Assembly: GCA_039000515.1 (NCBI GenBank)
Contig: JBCFYV010000001.1
Location: 29,719,048-29,783,047, forward strand
DNA length: 64,000 bases
Reading direction: 5' to 3'
Source: Timema cristinae
Lineage: Eukaryota > Arthropoda > Insecta > Phasmatodea > Timematidae
In this document: positions 32,690-43,499 of the stretch, piece by piece
How the letters are laid out: each line of letters starts with the position of its first letter
Position numbering within the stretch: position 1 is the first letter of the stretch
The notes under the pieces: model-generated
What the model was told of the DNA's origin: nothing
What the model saw: the letters and a program-made list of their open reading frames with translations, nothing else
Databases searched by the model: none
Translations under genes and position numbers: made by a program

Positions 32690-33850
32690 GTGCTGTTCAA
32701 ACATTTTGTTTAGCCTCATTATCTACTTACTTATTGTGTGACACTATGAACTCCAAAGTTAATTGCCGCACTTACAAAAGTACGCCACCTATATCTATCT
32801 TGATCTATTTCTATCCAATCTACTTAGGTACACCGTATTCCTCTCTTGAGACAGTTCTAATCAGTCTCTTGTGAATGTGAGGAATGCCAGGTCTCCACCG
32901 TGGTTCGGATTCCACGTTAAACTGTAGGTCCTCCATTTCATCTCACAATCATCATTACACATTAGCGTAAGTGCGTATAACCCGAACGGGTAGTAAGATG
33001 CGGTGCTAATATAATAATATTTAATAATATATAATATAATAATAATAATAATAATAATAATTAAATAATAATATTAATAATAATAATAATCTAATCAGTC
33101 CACCTCATTACACCTATCCCTATCTTGAGCTAGTTATATCAGTCCACCTCATTACATCATATCCTATCTTGAGCAAGTTCTATCCAGTCCACCTCATTAA
33201 ACCTATATATATTTGTGGTACATTCTAATGTTATCCTCCTATCTGCGTCTAGGTCATCTCAATAACTACTTTCCATTGAGATTGTCAGGCAATACGCTGA
33301 AACTGTTCCAGATTCTCCATTCTTGATTAATGTCCCAATTAAGAGAATAGAAAGGTAACGCCATTTGGAGTAATTTGTTTATGTAATTGCTTACGTCGCC
33401 AATACACAGCAGTTATACTTTAATACTAAAACCGTGACATATATTTTTAAAATAAGTAATAATAATAACGTTAAACGGACATTGGTGTGGATTTTAAAGG
33501 TTTATTTATTATTTAAATCTTCAAAATTTGGTCTGATTTTAACATTTTAGTTTGTATTTCATGTTTCATTGTGTATGTAATACGCTGGCATGTTGACTGA
33601 ATGTCATAACTCGGTCGACCAATCAGATGCTTTTCTCATTTTGGTATTACCTTATATTATTTTTCACATCAGTAGGTCCTACCCACCGTAAACTACGAGA
33701 TTTGATTATCATAATAATGTATTGTGATTAGTATATTGCATGTAACTAATCATGATGTAACCTTCTCCACTCACTAATTAGCCTTATCTATTCTTGAAGC
33801 AAATATCTTCCTAGGAATCTTGTTTTCAAACACCCTAAATTTTTTGTTAT
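32690..33850 (-). pseudogene. LINE-X 3' region, interrupted twice
   Basis: On the minus strand: a reverse-transcriptase C-terminal part at 33700-33850 (matching 10200-10390), an unclassified insertion of about 340 bp at 33335-33673, more C-terminal remnant at 33235-33330, then 44-bp tandem units at 33090-33215 and 32790-32866. The 3' untranslated part (GCGGCAATTAACTTTGGAG) is at 32690-32790. A family A SINE splits the tandem units. Confidence 0.7.
32867..33089 (+). mobile_element. SINE family A, 5'-truncated, with TSD
   Basis: It starts at TCTTGTGAATGTGAGGAATG and ends in a long, irregular A/T tail expanded from AAT units. TCTAATCAGTC at 32856-32866 recurs at 33090-33100. Confidence 0.95.
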
Positions 33851-34394
33851 ATGAATATATATGTACTCTTAAGATGGCCTTTTCAATACCCACATGAGAA
33901 AAATACTCTATAGACACTTCATTAAAACAAAATTTTGGAAAACTACATCCTATAGTAAAGAATGTATTTGAAAAAAAATAATTTCTACACTTGAACGTTG
34001 TTTCAGAGGTACAGTCTTGTTTTCATACGATGGCAACTAGAAAATTGACTGGTCTACCTTCACGTACTCATACGATAAAAGTATGTGATATAAAGCTGCG
34101 ACTTTTGATAGATATTGTCAATACCTATAAACTGGTGGGACAGCCATAGGTGGAGAGTACCTGGCGCGTAAATACCCGGGGTGGACAAACTAGTAGATCA
34201 AAAACTATATAGTTGGATTAGGTATAAATTACATAATAAATCAGTGTTTAAAAATTGGATATGGTATAATAAATTATGTAAACAAAAATTTATAAGTATA
34301 TTTAGGTCCCAAACTACCCTCTAGATGTCGGGACAGATGAAAATTTAATAAAATAAATGAATAATAAAATACCTATAAACTAACACTAATAATA
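33851..34394. other. no recognisable feature
   Basis: A+T-rich DNA. Confidence 0.4.
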
Positions 34395-34833
34395 GGGGGG
34401 TGTGAAGCTTCGAAACTTTGACTTGTTTTCGAAGCCATTATCAGCTTCAACTTAACTTTGAAAAAATGTCTGCCTCGAAGATTCGCTAATAAAACATTGA
34501 CAGCTAAAATACTTGATTTATTTTCAATTGCTGCCACTCTGAGTTGTTATATAAATAATACAAATTAATATTCTTATGAAAATAATCTGAACTGCATGTT
34601 GTGATAATAGCTTGATTTATAAGATTGAAACAAAATATTCCAAACAATTGTATAATAAAACATTTTCCATGTAATATTAGTTCATAGGGTAGTTTAAATA
34701 ATAACAATATAATATTTTTTTCAAGGTTAAACAACTAACCAATAAAGTTTTGAAATTCGATTCAGAGTCAAGAATAGTTCATATATTTGATTCGAGTTCG
34801 CTTCGAATTGAAAAGGTGGACTTTGCACACTCC
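34395..34833. mobile_element. TA-flanked non-autonomous transposon, 439 bp
   Basis: The inverted ends GGGGGGTGTGAAGCTTCG and GTGGACTTTGCACACTCC are each flanked by TA. TTCGAAG-type motifs repeat near both ends. The TA target fits Tc1/mariner. The 76-codon minus-strand frame inside is A+T-rich noise. Confidence 0.7.
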
Positions 34834-35044
34834 TATTATAAATAAACTATATTAAAATGGTTTTGGTTCTGATTACAAAATTTATTATGGTATTTTCTAT
34901 AAGGCCCTTTCTATGTACATTTGACTGTGATATATTTGGTTTACCTTGATAAATTGTTGCTAATTATTGTGATACTTATTATTATTATTATTATTGGTAA
35001 GCAAAGTAGGAGAGAAAAACGAAAATTTCTGAATACATAAATAT

Positions 35045-35253
35045 ATTTTTTCTAGCATCACGTCTTACTACTGGATCAGGATTTACGTAGACCTTATACA
35101 CACTATTTACGCTACTCAATTAAGTACGAGGAAGGTACGAATTTAGTGGAAGTGTCCCCGCATTCGCGTGAAGAGAGAGTGGAAAACATTTAAGGAAAAC
35201 CCACCTTCAGTACACCCGGTTGAGGATCAACCATATTACCACCTAAGCGGGAT
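35045..35253 (-). mobile_element. SINE family B with deleted head
   Basis: AGCATCACGTCTTACTAC, CATTCGCGTGAAGAGAGAG, ACACCCGGTTGAGGATC and ACCACCTAAGCGGG. About 40 bases of the head are missing. Confidence 0.85.
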
Positions 35254-35339
35254 TCATTAATGTTATTTAATATGAGTGTTACAGCAATACATTTCAAGGA
35301 GATTATTTCTCTCCTAATTTAACAGCCGTGAGGTGGTTC

Positions 35340-35530
35340 CTTGCAATATCCTACCAGAAATGAAGGGGGAAGGTAGTTGGTGTAAGAAGGTGACAAAGGA
35401 AAGATCCTGACGTCGTAAATGTGCCGCCAGTTAATCAAAACCTAAATGTCGTGAAGTGAATGGTGATGACGTCACCAGTGGCTATGCATTATCTTGCTCG
35501 ATAATGTTCGCACATGCGCATACAAGGAAT
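35340..35530. promoter_or_regulatory. GC-richer patch with CRE and NRF1-like site
   Basis: TGACGTCA at 35467-35474, a half site TGACGTCG at 35408-35415 and CACATGCGCATAC near 35511. The combination resembles animal promoters, but no start site or exon is identifiable. Confidence 0.3.
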
Positions 35531-35601
35531 AATATACAAAACAAAATTTGAGGAGGAGACAGTTTTGCTTTGGTGACTAGAACATCTTATAATAATTCAC
35601 C

Positions 35602-35800
35602 TTTTTTTTTTGTTCACTGCGTTTTACTACCCGTTTAGGCTAAGCACATATCTTATGGGATAGGAATTAAGATGTTATGGTTTTAGAGGACATGATATTA
35701 CATTGACGCGGAGGGAGATTGAGAAAATATCTAGTTAAAAAAATAACTGGCACACACAGCTGAGATTTGAACCCTGACATTTCTGTCATCGGATATCCAC
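35602..35800 (-). mobile_element. SINE family B
   Basis: CACTGCGTTTTACTACCCG, GACGCGGAGGGAGATTGAG, GAGATTTGAACCCTGAC and TGTCATCGG. The last head bases are decayed. Confidence 0.75.
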
Positions 35801-36084
35801 CTAGACAGGCCGATAGTTTATTTCACTTTCCCACCAATGGAAGTTACTCTCCCTCAAGTAAAATCTTCCATAGAATCTTGTTTTCCTTCTTTTAACGCGT
35901 ATGAGTTATTAATTTTCTCAGTATCTTGGCAATCTAGCAAGATTGTAGACGTACGCAAAACAGAACACGCTGTTAACGCTGAAATTACTTTTACGTAATT
36001 AAAGTTGAATTCAAACACACTTAATAGAGTGTTTTGCTTTCACTTTACTTAGGATGTAATTAAAGAAGCTAGGTTTGATTTAAC

Positions 36085-36140
36085 TATGAATACTGCGTAT
36101 AAACTAAACAGGTAGTAAGAAAAGGTGAAAAAAAAAACAA
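36085..36140 (+). mobile_element. SINE tail fragment
   Basis: CTGCGTATAAACTAAACAGG followed by TAGTAAGAAAAGGTG is a worn A/B tail without a body. Confidence 0.4.
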
Positions 36141-36555
36141 ATAAAATACCAAAGTTACTGTTTCAAGATGACGTAACGAAATTAAAACAATGGTTCATAT
36201 TCATGTAGCTTTACACGTGAAAATGTAACCTAAATGGGTAAAATATTCTGTAGAAGTGTTATTTAAAATTATTACAATGCTATTACTGCAGGATTGTCAA
36301 AAACTTTTGATCACAAAGGTCAAATTGAATATTTAAAAAAAAACATTAAATAATAACTGGGGGTGCTTCATTAAAAGAAGTCTCTACTGTAATTATCATA
36401 AGTAAACTATAATTTTAACTAAGTATCCTATCCCTATCAAAATAAAAAAGTAGACCCTCTATATAATACAATATGATTAACCCTAAATTTGTTTACCAAA
36501 GATTTTAAACCTTTTATTTACAACAGTGGTAATGTTGGGCTATAAATCTTATACC
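36141..36555. other. no recognisable feature
   Basis: A+T-rich DNA. Confidence 0.4.
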
Positions 36556-36559
36556 ACTT

Positions 36560-36797
36560 GCTTCGGTGGCCACGTGGTATAAGGCGTCACTCTCAAAATA
36601 GACTAGACTGTTAATAACAGGTAGATCGGGGTTTGAACCCCGGTCACGTGTACTGAGAATGGTTTTCCCTCAAATATTTTTCACACATCCTCCACTAAAA
36701 TGGTGGTACACTTCCTTTTAATATAGCCTACCTCATCCCTAAAAGGATTAGCGTAATTAGTACATAGGTGTATAGTTGGAACAGGTAGTAAGATCAT
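36560..36797 (+). mobile_element. SINE family B, full length
   Basis: TTGCTTCGGTGGCCACGTGG (head), GGGGTTTGAACCCCGGTCAC (perfect B-box arm), GGATTAGCGTAATTAGTAC and GGAACAGGTAGTAAG. Confidence 0.95.
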
Positions 36798-36839
36798 AAA
36801 ATTCACCATCATCAACTGTTTCGAGCCTGTGGCCGGGTC

Positions 36840-37440
36840 AGTTCAGTAAAATTCCTCCATCTTCCTAATTCCTTCCACTAGTCTTCCTCCTTTATTGCTT
36901 CCATTACTCTCCTCTCACTTGCAAACTTTCTGTTATAAACTCCTACCATCAATTTCTTGGCCTTCTTTGCGGTCTTTTTCTTACATACTTCATATTCATA
37001 ATTTTCTTTGGAATCCTCTCCCTTTCCATCCTCATAGCATGCGTACACCTTCTCAGTATTGCTTCCTCTACTACCTCATGTACTCCCACTCTTTCCCGGA
37101 TAGATTCATTCCTATTCCTGTTTCTTCTTACGGCAGATAACATGCACCTCACAAACTTAAATCTTATGGCATCCACTTTCCTTATCCCTCTTACATTCAA
37201 TGTTCATGTTTTGTTTGCCTGTGTGACAATGGGTATGAATTATGCCTCGTACAACACTTCCTTATACTTCAAGGTCACTTCTCTTCTCCATGACAGGTCT
37301 CTTAAACACCTATAGAACAACTCTCCCTGCTGTCTTCTTATCATTTGATCCTCTCAACTTCCACCTTTCTCCTCAGACATGATTCTGAGATATTCTACCT
37401 TATTTTATAAGATCTCAACAATCCAAATTTATAGCTTTAC
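36840..37440 (-). pseudogene. LINE-Y reverse transcriptase C-terminal remnant
   Basis: The longest minus-strand frame (36949-37200) reads VDAIRFKFVRCMLSAVRRN, NESIRERVGVHEVVEEAI and HAMRMERERIPKKI, ending KRPQRRPRN. This is the order of jockey/RTE-type LINE C-termini (MKFLR..., IRExLGV..., HVxRMxxxRIPK, GKRPxGRPR). Upstream, in other frames, lies a part corresponding to the end of the reverse-transcriptase domain (FYRCLRDLSWRREVTLK near 37260-37330). The Trp-Phe/Gly-His site is altered and frames change at least twice. The same family occurs at 56.2 kb. Confidence 0.8.
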
Positions 37441-37449
37441 TAGGACTTA

Positions 37450-37897
37450 TCCTCTTTCATGTTAAGTATTAATTTATGTTGCTAAAATATATATACATCT
37501 TATGCCAAATTTGACAATTGTGTGTCTGTAATCAGAGATCTCTCGTTAGTTTGGTTTAATCGCTTGTGAGAAAACAACCTGTTTATATTTGTGAGTGCTG
37601 CCAGATATTGAATATATTAAATGCACAAATTAAATAATTTTAGAAAATTGATTCACGTCGATTAAAGATAAAATAAAATAGTACACCAACTTCACATGCC
37701 AGAATTATCAAAATTTTGTGAAATCCCCAAATATCGCATTACAAACGTGAATTTCTTTGACGTTTAAAATAAGAAGAATAGGGTCGTGTTGCATTGCATG
37801 GTGGTTAATAATAAGGTCCATGGGACGTATAAAATCATGGATAGGATGGCGAGTTTGATAAGCCTGTTATACATTATCTACACACACACACACACAC

Positions 37898-37932
<35 letters not shown>
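37450..37932. other. unassigned; (CA)n/(CATA)n microsatellite
   Basis: CA and TACA repeat tracts lie at 37880-37930; nothing else is recognised. Confidence 0.45.
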
Positions 37933-38058
37933 TAAGTGTAAAAATCCCAAATGGGTATTAAGGCGCAGTGCTAAAAAAGTTAAATTTATATATATATATA
38001 AAAACATTTAATTTTTTTAGCACTGCGCCTTAATACCCATTTGGGATTTTTACACTTA
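37933..38058. repeat. 46-bp perfect inverted repeat of a SINE tail
   Basis: 37933-37978 and 38013-38058 are exact reverse complements, separated by 34 bases of A+T-rich spacer. Both arms are the family B tail (GTATTAAGGCGCAGTGCTAA). The right arm belongs to a family B copy; the left is an inverted duplicate. Confidence 0.9.
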
Positions 38059-38230
38059 TTTACTAATCAAGCTATTGTGTTAGGGTTGAGGAAGATATAA
38101 TTTGAAAAGTGTACCCACATTTACTTAGAGAGAGCGTGAACAACCATTTAAGAAAATCAATATGTCTCAGTAACCGGAAATCAAATCCGACTATTCCTCC
38201 ATTTAACAGTCCAATATATTGAGAAATGAA
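38012..38230 (-). mobile_element. SINE family B
   Basis: AGCACTGCGCCTTAATACCC, TACCCACATTTACTTAGAGA, CAACCATTTAAGAAAATC and ATCAAATCCGAC in order. The hairpin stem here is CCCA/TGGG instead of CCCG/CGGG, a paired change. Confidence 0.85.
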
Positions 38231-38482
38231 TACAGTAATATTTGACTTTTACTTCATTTTACTACCGAGTTTATTAAGGAAATATTTTTCGTGTGTGTGT
38301 GTGTGGAGCATGAGATAAATTTTAGAATTCCTTTATAGCCGTATTTTCATGCAGGATATTTTTTTTGTCAGTAAGTTGTTAACATCTCGCCTGCTGTTAA
38401 GAAAGTTAGGCCTAAATCTCAGAATATACAAAACTGGTTGACTTCTATGACTGTGAAACTTAATCTCTTACCTTACAAAACG

Positions 38483-38487
<5 letters not shown>

Positions 38488-38518
<31 letters not shown>

Positions 38519-38519
38519 T
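38488..38519. repeat. (AT)n microsatellite
   Basis: A pure AT run directly before the LINE-X remnant. Confidence 0.85.
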
Positions 38520-38953
38520 GCCTGGAAACAAGTTGATTAGGAAGATATTTGCTCCAAAAATGGATGACTATACTAGAGAGTGGAGGAGGTTGTATATTTA
38601 TGTGGCATATACCCTGTACTCATCACAATGGATTGTTAGGATAATCAAATCTCACAGGTTATAGTAGAAAGAACTTGCAGTGCAATAGGATGATTCTAGA
38701 ACTGTGTTCAAGGTATTTACTGGCATACCCAATGGGAAGAGATCATTGAGAAGACCTAGACGTAGATGGAGGATAACATTAGAATGGATCTGAAAGAGAG
38801 AGATTGAAATGAGGTGGACTTGATAGAACTAGCTCATTATATGGGTAGGGTTTAATGCTGGTGAATGGATACAGCAAGCTCAAGGTGTGGATAGGGTGTA
38901 ATTAGGTGGACTGCATATAACTAGCACATGATAGGGATAGGTGGTGTACTTTT
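38520..38953 (+). pseudogene. LINE-X reverse transcriptase C-terminus and 3' region
   Basis: The plus strand, across frames, gives LIRKIFAPKMDDYTREWRRL near 38531 and KVFTGIPNGKRSLRRPRRRW near 38710, then EMRWT before a stop. After it come two 44-bp units (GGTGGACTGCATATAACTAG) and the 3' untranslated part. This is the same LINE as at 10.0, 23.8 and 32.7 kb, here in plus orientation, followed by an amplified 82-bp segment of its 3' region. Confidence 0.8.
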
Positions 38954-39281
38954 GTAAGTGTGGCAATTAACTCTCAAGCTACTAGTGCCATAGAGGAAAT
39001 AAGTCATGTTTTCATAAAGTAGCGTTTTAGTTTTTGTAAGTGTCGCAATTAACTCTCAAGCTACTAGTGCCATAGAGAAAGTAAGTAATTTTTTCATAAA
39101 GTAGCGTTTTTGTTTCTGTAAGTGTGGCAATTAACTCTCAAGCTACTAGTGCCATAGAGGAAGTAAGTCACGTTTTCATAAAGTAGCGTTTTTGTTTATG
39201 TAAGTGTGGCAATTAACTCTCAAGCTACTAGTGCCATAGAGGAAGTAAGTCATGTTTTCATAAAGTAGCGTTTTAATTTTT
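38954..39281 (+). repeat. 82-bp tandem repeat, four units
   Basis: Units begin at 38954, 39036, 39118 and 39200, exactly 82 bp apart, with few differences. Each contains GTAAGTGTGGCAATTAACTC, CTACTAGTGCCATAGAGGAA and CATAAAGTAGCG. Single diverged versions of this segment occur in other LINE-X copies (23.9, 32.7 kb), so the array is a local amplification of the LINE 3' region. Confidence 0.95.
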
Positions 39282-39539
39282 GACCTTTCTCAGGTACCTG
39301 TTTTACAATCATTGGTATATTACCACGATTGATAATAGTGTTTTGTTTTGGGTTAATATGATGTAACTATGTACGCAACTTTGGGCAGAAAAGTTGCGTG
39401 GAGTGTGTATGATCGTTTAACTCTATCTCTTTACGTCATTAAGAAGATAGGAATAAAAATTAGGTTCTATCTACTAGTTTTTGGCAAGTAATTATATTAG
39501 TGACAGAAATATTTTAGCTCCCTATCAAACAAAGATACG

Positions 39540-40170
39540 TCGTAGAGTTAGAATGTGTGTATATATATATATATATAGTTATACAAATATATAACTAAGC
39601 ATGTCAATATTTAGTTTATACATAAATAAGGTCAAGACAAGCTATTCATGAATAGTGACAACATTAATAAATATAGGCCTATGATAATATATAATACATT
39701 ATATATATTTATTATAGAATGTATAATATATATGCTACAAATGGTTATAGTCGATTTGTGCTTATTAAATTAGAATTTAATTTCGGAAACATTCCTCTTG
39801 TTTTCGATAGCTCTTTGAGTCACGTTTATCTACATAATATATAGAATGTAAAAATATAAATAGGCCTACAGTTTAATATATAGTATTTTATTATATAATA
39901 CATTATAAATTAAATACTCTATATAGAATATACATATTATATCATATTTAATAATAAAATTATACTTTACACATTTATTTATTATAATATACTATAATCT
40001 AAAAGCACAGGCGTATATATAATTAATAATATATTAACTAGTAGGAACGATATATTACAAGTTTTATTTATTATACACTATAAAACTATAAAATACTTTA
40101 TTATTATTGTGTAGTATATTTTAATATTATGTATTATATTATGTTTAATATTATACATAAATAAATAACT
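39540..40170. other. extremely A+T-rich block
   Basis: TATA- and ATAT-rich DNA with an AT run at 39559-39578. No features were recognised. Confidence 0.5.
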
Positions 40171-40499
40171 AAGAAACTTAAACCCACCTGAACAGATATA
40201 ATGAAACTCGATTGTAAGTTCGGTCTTTTATGTGTAACGTCGTAGATTCTGTCATATTCATTGATTAAGTAACAGGAGAAATTGCTTCATTCCCCAGTAC
40301 CACTCTCACATCAAGCGACTACCCAATACATTTCAAAGGAATTCATCTGCCATTAAAAACAATTACTTTGTCTTGACTATTAACAAAGGTCAGGGCAGGT
40401 TAATTATGTATAATGTGGATATTTAAGGAGCCCTTTAAACTCCCACGTTCAGCTTCACCTTGCTTACATTTAGATCGATCTTACCCCTACCCACCCCCC

Positions 40500-40528
40500 T
40501 TACACACACACACACACACACACACACA
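40500..40528. repeat. (CA)n microsatellite
   Basis: A pure CA run of about 14 units, preceded by a C-rich tract. Confidence 0.9.
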
Positions 40529-40599
40529 CCACATACCAATTACGCAGATATATAAGACGTCCAGCATTGTGAGCAAATAAATTATATAAAAATAATTAA

Positions 40600-41480
40600 T
40601 TCGCAGGCAAAAATGATCTTCCTGCTGTCCCAAAGACATAAAAAGCAAGGATATTTTGTGAAGACACTTTGATGACCAAGGAGAAAGTTCACCGTCGTCA
40701 CCCATTGATGATCTTGATATCTTATCTAGTGAGATTGTCTCATACTTCTCTTTTATACTGGTAGAATGACCAATAGGAATTGGGCCATATCTGTTGCCAT
40801 TGTGAAAATCAACACATTTTAAAATCCATTTGGATATATCAATGAAAAGGTGCCATGCATTTGGCATGTATTATGGCAAACCCATTTTCATAAGAAGGCC
40901 TCTGATATTATTACAGAACATTAAATTGTTTTCCGTAGAGAAAAGGGTATAAAATCCTTTTCTCTGCTACGATAAAACGTAATGTTGGTTCTCAAATGAA
41001 GTAGATTATTTTCATTTAACTTGAAGGCTAGTAATTCAGAAGATTCCTTTGTCAGGTTCAGATCCCTGATGAGTCCACTCAATTCATGTTGGTTAAAAAG
41101 TTGAAAAGGTGAAGTTCCGGCAAAATCACTGTCACATTTATACTTCTGTTAACTTGTATTTCATCATCAGACAGCCATCCCTGGGAGCTCTGGTAGTTGG
41201 TGGAAAGATGGAACCGATACCTCATCTGAGTGTGGATGAGGTCGTCTTGTTGAATCTAGGTCAGGTTATGTCCACTTGCGTTGATTATTTCGGTTGATGT
41301 CCTTATGTTGACAAGTTATCATGGTGGTTTTTAGGTCCCTCCACACCATTGGTACAACAAATTTTAAGCAGTTCCTCTTTCTATTTGTCCATTGCCGCAA
41401 ATGCTCCGTGCACGTTTTACATGCAATATGTGGAGCCCACAACTTATTTGGTCTCCAAGATGGACACCAAAATAACAAAG
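40600..41480 (-). pseudogene. recurrent uncharacterised invertebrate repeat protein, broken
   Basis: Reading the minus strand from 41478: SWRPNKLWAPHIACKTCTEH and LKFVVPMVWR, then about 41090-40985 ELSGLIRDLNLTKESSELLA, then 40850-40690 HLFIDISKWILKCVDFHNGN and IPIGHSTSIKEKYE, then 40690-40608 VNFLLGHQ and KYPCFLCLWDSR. These blocks follow the order of an uncharacterised protein family that I remember as highly repeated in arachnids, insects and other invertebrates, carrying Cys-x-x-Cys pairs and thought to belong to a mobile element; its function is unknown. At least three frame changes break it, and the C-terminal half beyond the LCLWDSR block is missing. Plus-strand frames here (41109, 41321) are shadows. 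Confidence 0.75.
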
Positions 41481-41699
41481 ATATGCTATCTTCACAAATT
41501 ATGAAATAGGTGTCCTACATTCTTTCATGGTGTACTCGCCATATATGTAGCAAAATACATCTGGATGGTTCGAGAAGCTTCTTTGTGTATAATCAAGTGA
41601 AAATAAAATAAGATCACATTAGATTCCGTTTTTATAGTCCCTGACTTTACAGTCATAAATTGTAATATCACATACATATATCGGTGATTACTAATATGA

Positions 41700-42092
41700 A
41701 AATAATTGTGACGTACTGAATAGAACACACATAAGCATATAAGGTGGATACGCTGTATCTCTAAAACTATAGCCGAGAGGGTAAAATTTATTCCATTTTT
41801 TGAATCAGTGAGTCAAATACACCCAAGAATAGCTCTATCTTCCAAAGTTCCTTTTTTTTGTTGGGCTGTGCTTTTATTTTGAGATAAGTGTCCTAGGCTC
41901 ATTTCACGGATGCCCGAAAAATGTATCATGAGGAAATGTGGGATTCCCATTTCACAGCAGGAATGAATTAACGGACTGGGGAACTGGGTGTTGTGTCTGT
42001 TCTAGATTTATATTCATTTATAAGTCATGTGCTGATATAATCAGTCGGTACTGAAGGTGCACGTAAAATACCTCAAATAAATAAAAAGTAAA
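41700..42092. repeat. flank of the broken repeat gene; end shared with 3538
   Basis: 42022-42092 contains CATGTGCTGATATAATCAGT and GTGCACG, shared with 3538-3602. The rest is not recognised. Confidence 0.4.
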
Positions 42093-42514
42093 AACATTAT
42101 TATTTTAAATACATTCTGAGATTCTCCAGTATTTATTTTACTAATATTTGTATTAAAAATTTATTTATGTTTCCCTAATTTTATTTTACAGTCCGAAAGA
42201 CTAGATCTATATTTGATTCAATTATTTTAAATATCTATCACTTAGATAGATTAGGTTTTTATTTCCATAAATCTATTCTAGAAAACATCGTTAAAAACGT
42301 AGCTTATATGTAATATTATATAATAATTTGCAAGACTTCAGTAACATATATTAATATTAGTTTTAATTTATTTTTATTGTGTAGCATTTCAGTAAATATG
42401 TATATATTCCTATATCTATATTTTAAAATATTATAGAGGAAATTTACACTCGTACTGATAGACACGTCTAAATAACTAGATCATTTAGTCCTATTAGCCA
42501 GAAACATATTGAGT
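42093..42514. other. no recognisable feature
   Basis: A+T-rich DNA. Confidence 0.4.
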
Positions 42515-42645
42515 TCCATCTCGGTTTTCTGATGGTTTATTTTTAGAAATAATTGTATCATTCTCCCTACCCGTTAATATAGGTACATTTATATCATTTA
42601 TACCCACCTTGTCCCTAGCTCAAATAATTAGTGAGACGCGGTAAA
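42515..42645 (+). mobile_element. degenerate SINE family B 3' half
   Basis: CCCTACCCGTTAATATAGG, CACCTTGTCCCTAGC and TAATTAGTGAGACGCGGTAA. Confidence 0.45.
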
Positions 42646-42784
42646 ATAAAGGTGTAAAACCAGATTTGGTTAACTTTAACTTAAGAAAATATGTATTAAA
42701 ACGCTTCATAAAAAATAATGTAAGCCTATTTATCTAAGCTCACTAATATTTTATTTTAGTTGGGGGTTGTAAGGAACTTAAGAA

Positions 42785-43125
42785 AAGTCTAGTAATTTTT
42801 ACAGTTTTTTTATCAAAACATTTTGGCCAATATAAACAAAATATTGTTTAAATACAAATATAGGGTTTAATTTTTCTCATGATGATATCAATAGTTATTG
42901 AATATCTGTCATGAGCATAATGATATCAGATTACAAACATTTTCATGAATAGAAATATTGTCATTAAATTTCAGTATATTCTTGACACATATTCAAGAAT
43001 TGTTCAAGTCATCATGGGAAGAAAATTAAACTATGTTTCTACTGAAACAAATTTTGTTTTATTTGACCCAAAAAAATATTTTGATGTAACAAATGCAAAA
43101 ACAGTTAATCTTTTCTGGCGTTCCA
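42785..43125. mobile_element. family F, copy
   Basis: TTTTACAGTTTTTTTATCAA, ACATTTTGGCC, GTTATTGAATATCTGTCATG and TTAAACTATGTTTCTACTG follow the family order. Arms are roughly inverted (AATATCTGTCATGAG against TTGACACATATTCAAG). Confidence 0.65.
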
Positions 43126-43499
43126 CTACATCCCTACCTTAAACCTGAGAAACGTTATATAAAACAAATATATTCCCCCCTCAACCCCTTTCCAACTTTA
43201 AGAGATTGGATTGAATACCAAAAGCAAAATTAACTTACAAAGTAATAATGACCACTTTTGAAGATAGACAAACCCGTCAAGACTTCACCCTAAGGCATAT
43301 CACTATGATAAATTAACTTAACTTAGATAAAGTGAAGCAAGGAAAAAGTTTTACGTTCGGTAAAATATCAAGAACCAAAAAATAAAGAGAAGAAAATGAA
43401 AAAGAGATCCAGGATTTATAACGTCATAGTAGGGGGAAAAAGTAAAGGGAAGTAAAAAATTTAATAATTCATAGTATAATAATAATATCGTGCATTTGG

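Noticed and set aside
36895..37140. Plus-strand frame opposite the LINE remnant
   Set aside because: The recognisable protein motifs are on the minus strand; this is a shadow frame.
38954..39281. CRISPR-like array
   Set aside because: Units are contiguous 82-bp tandem repeats without unique spacers, in a eukaryotic LINE 3' region.
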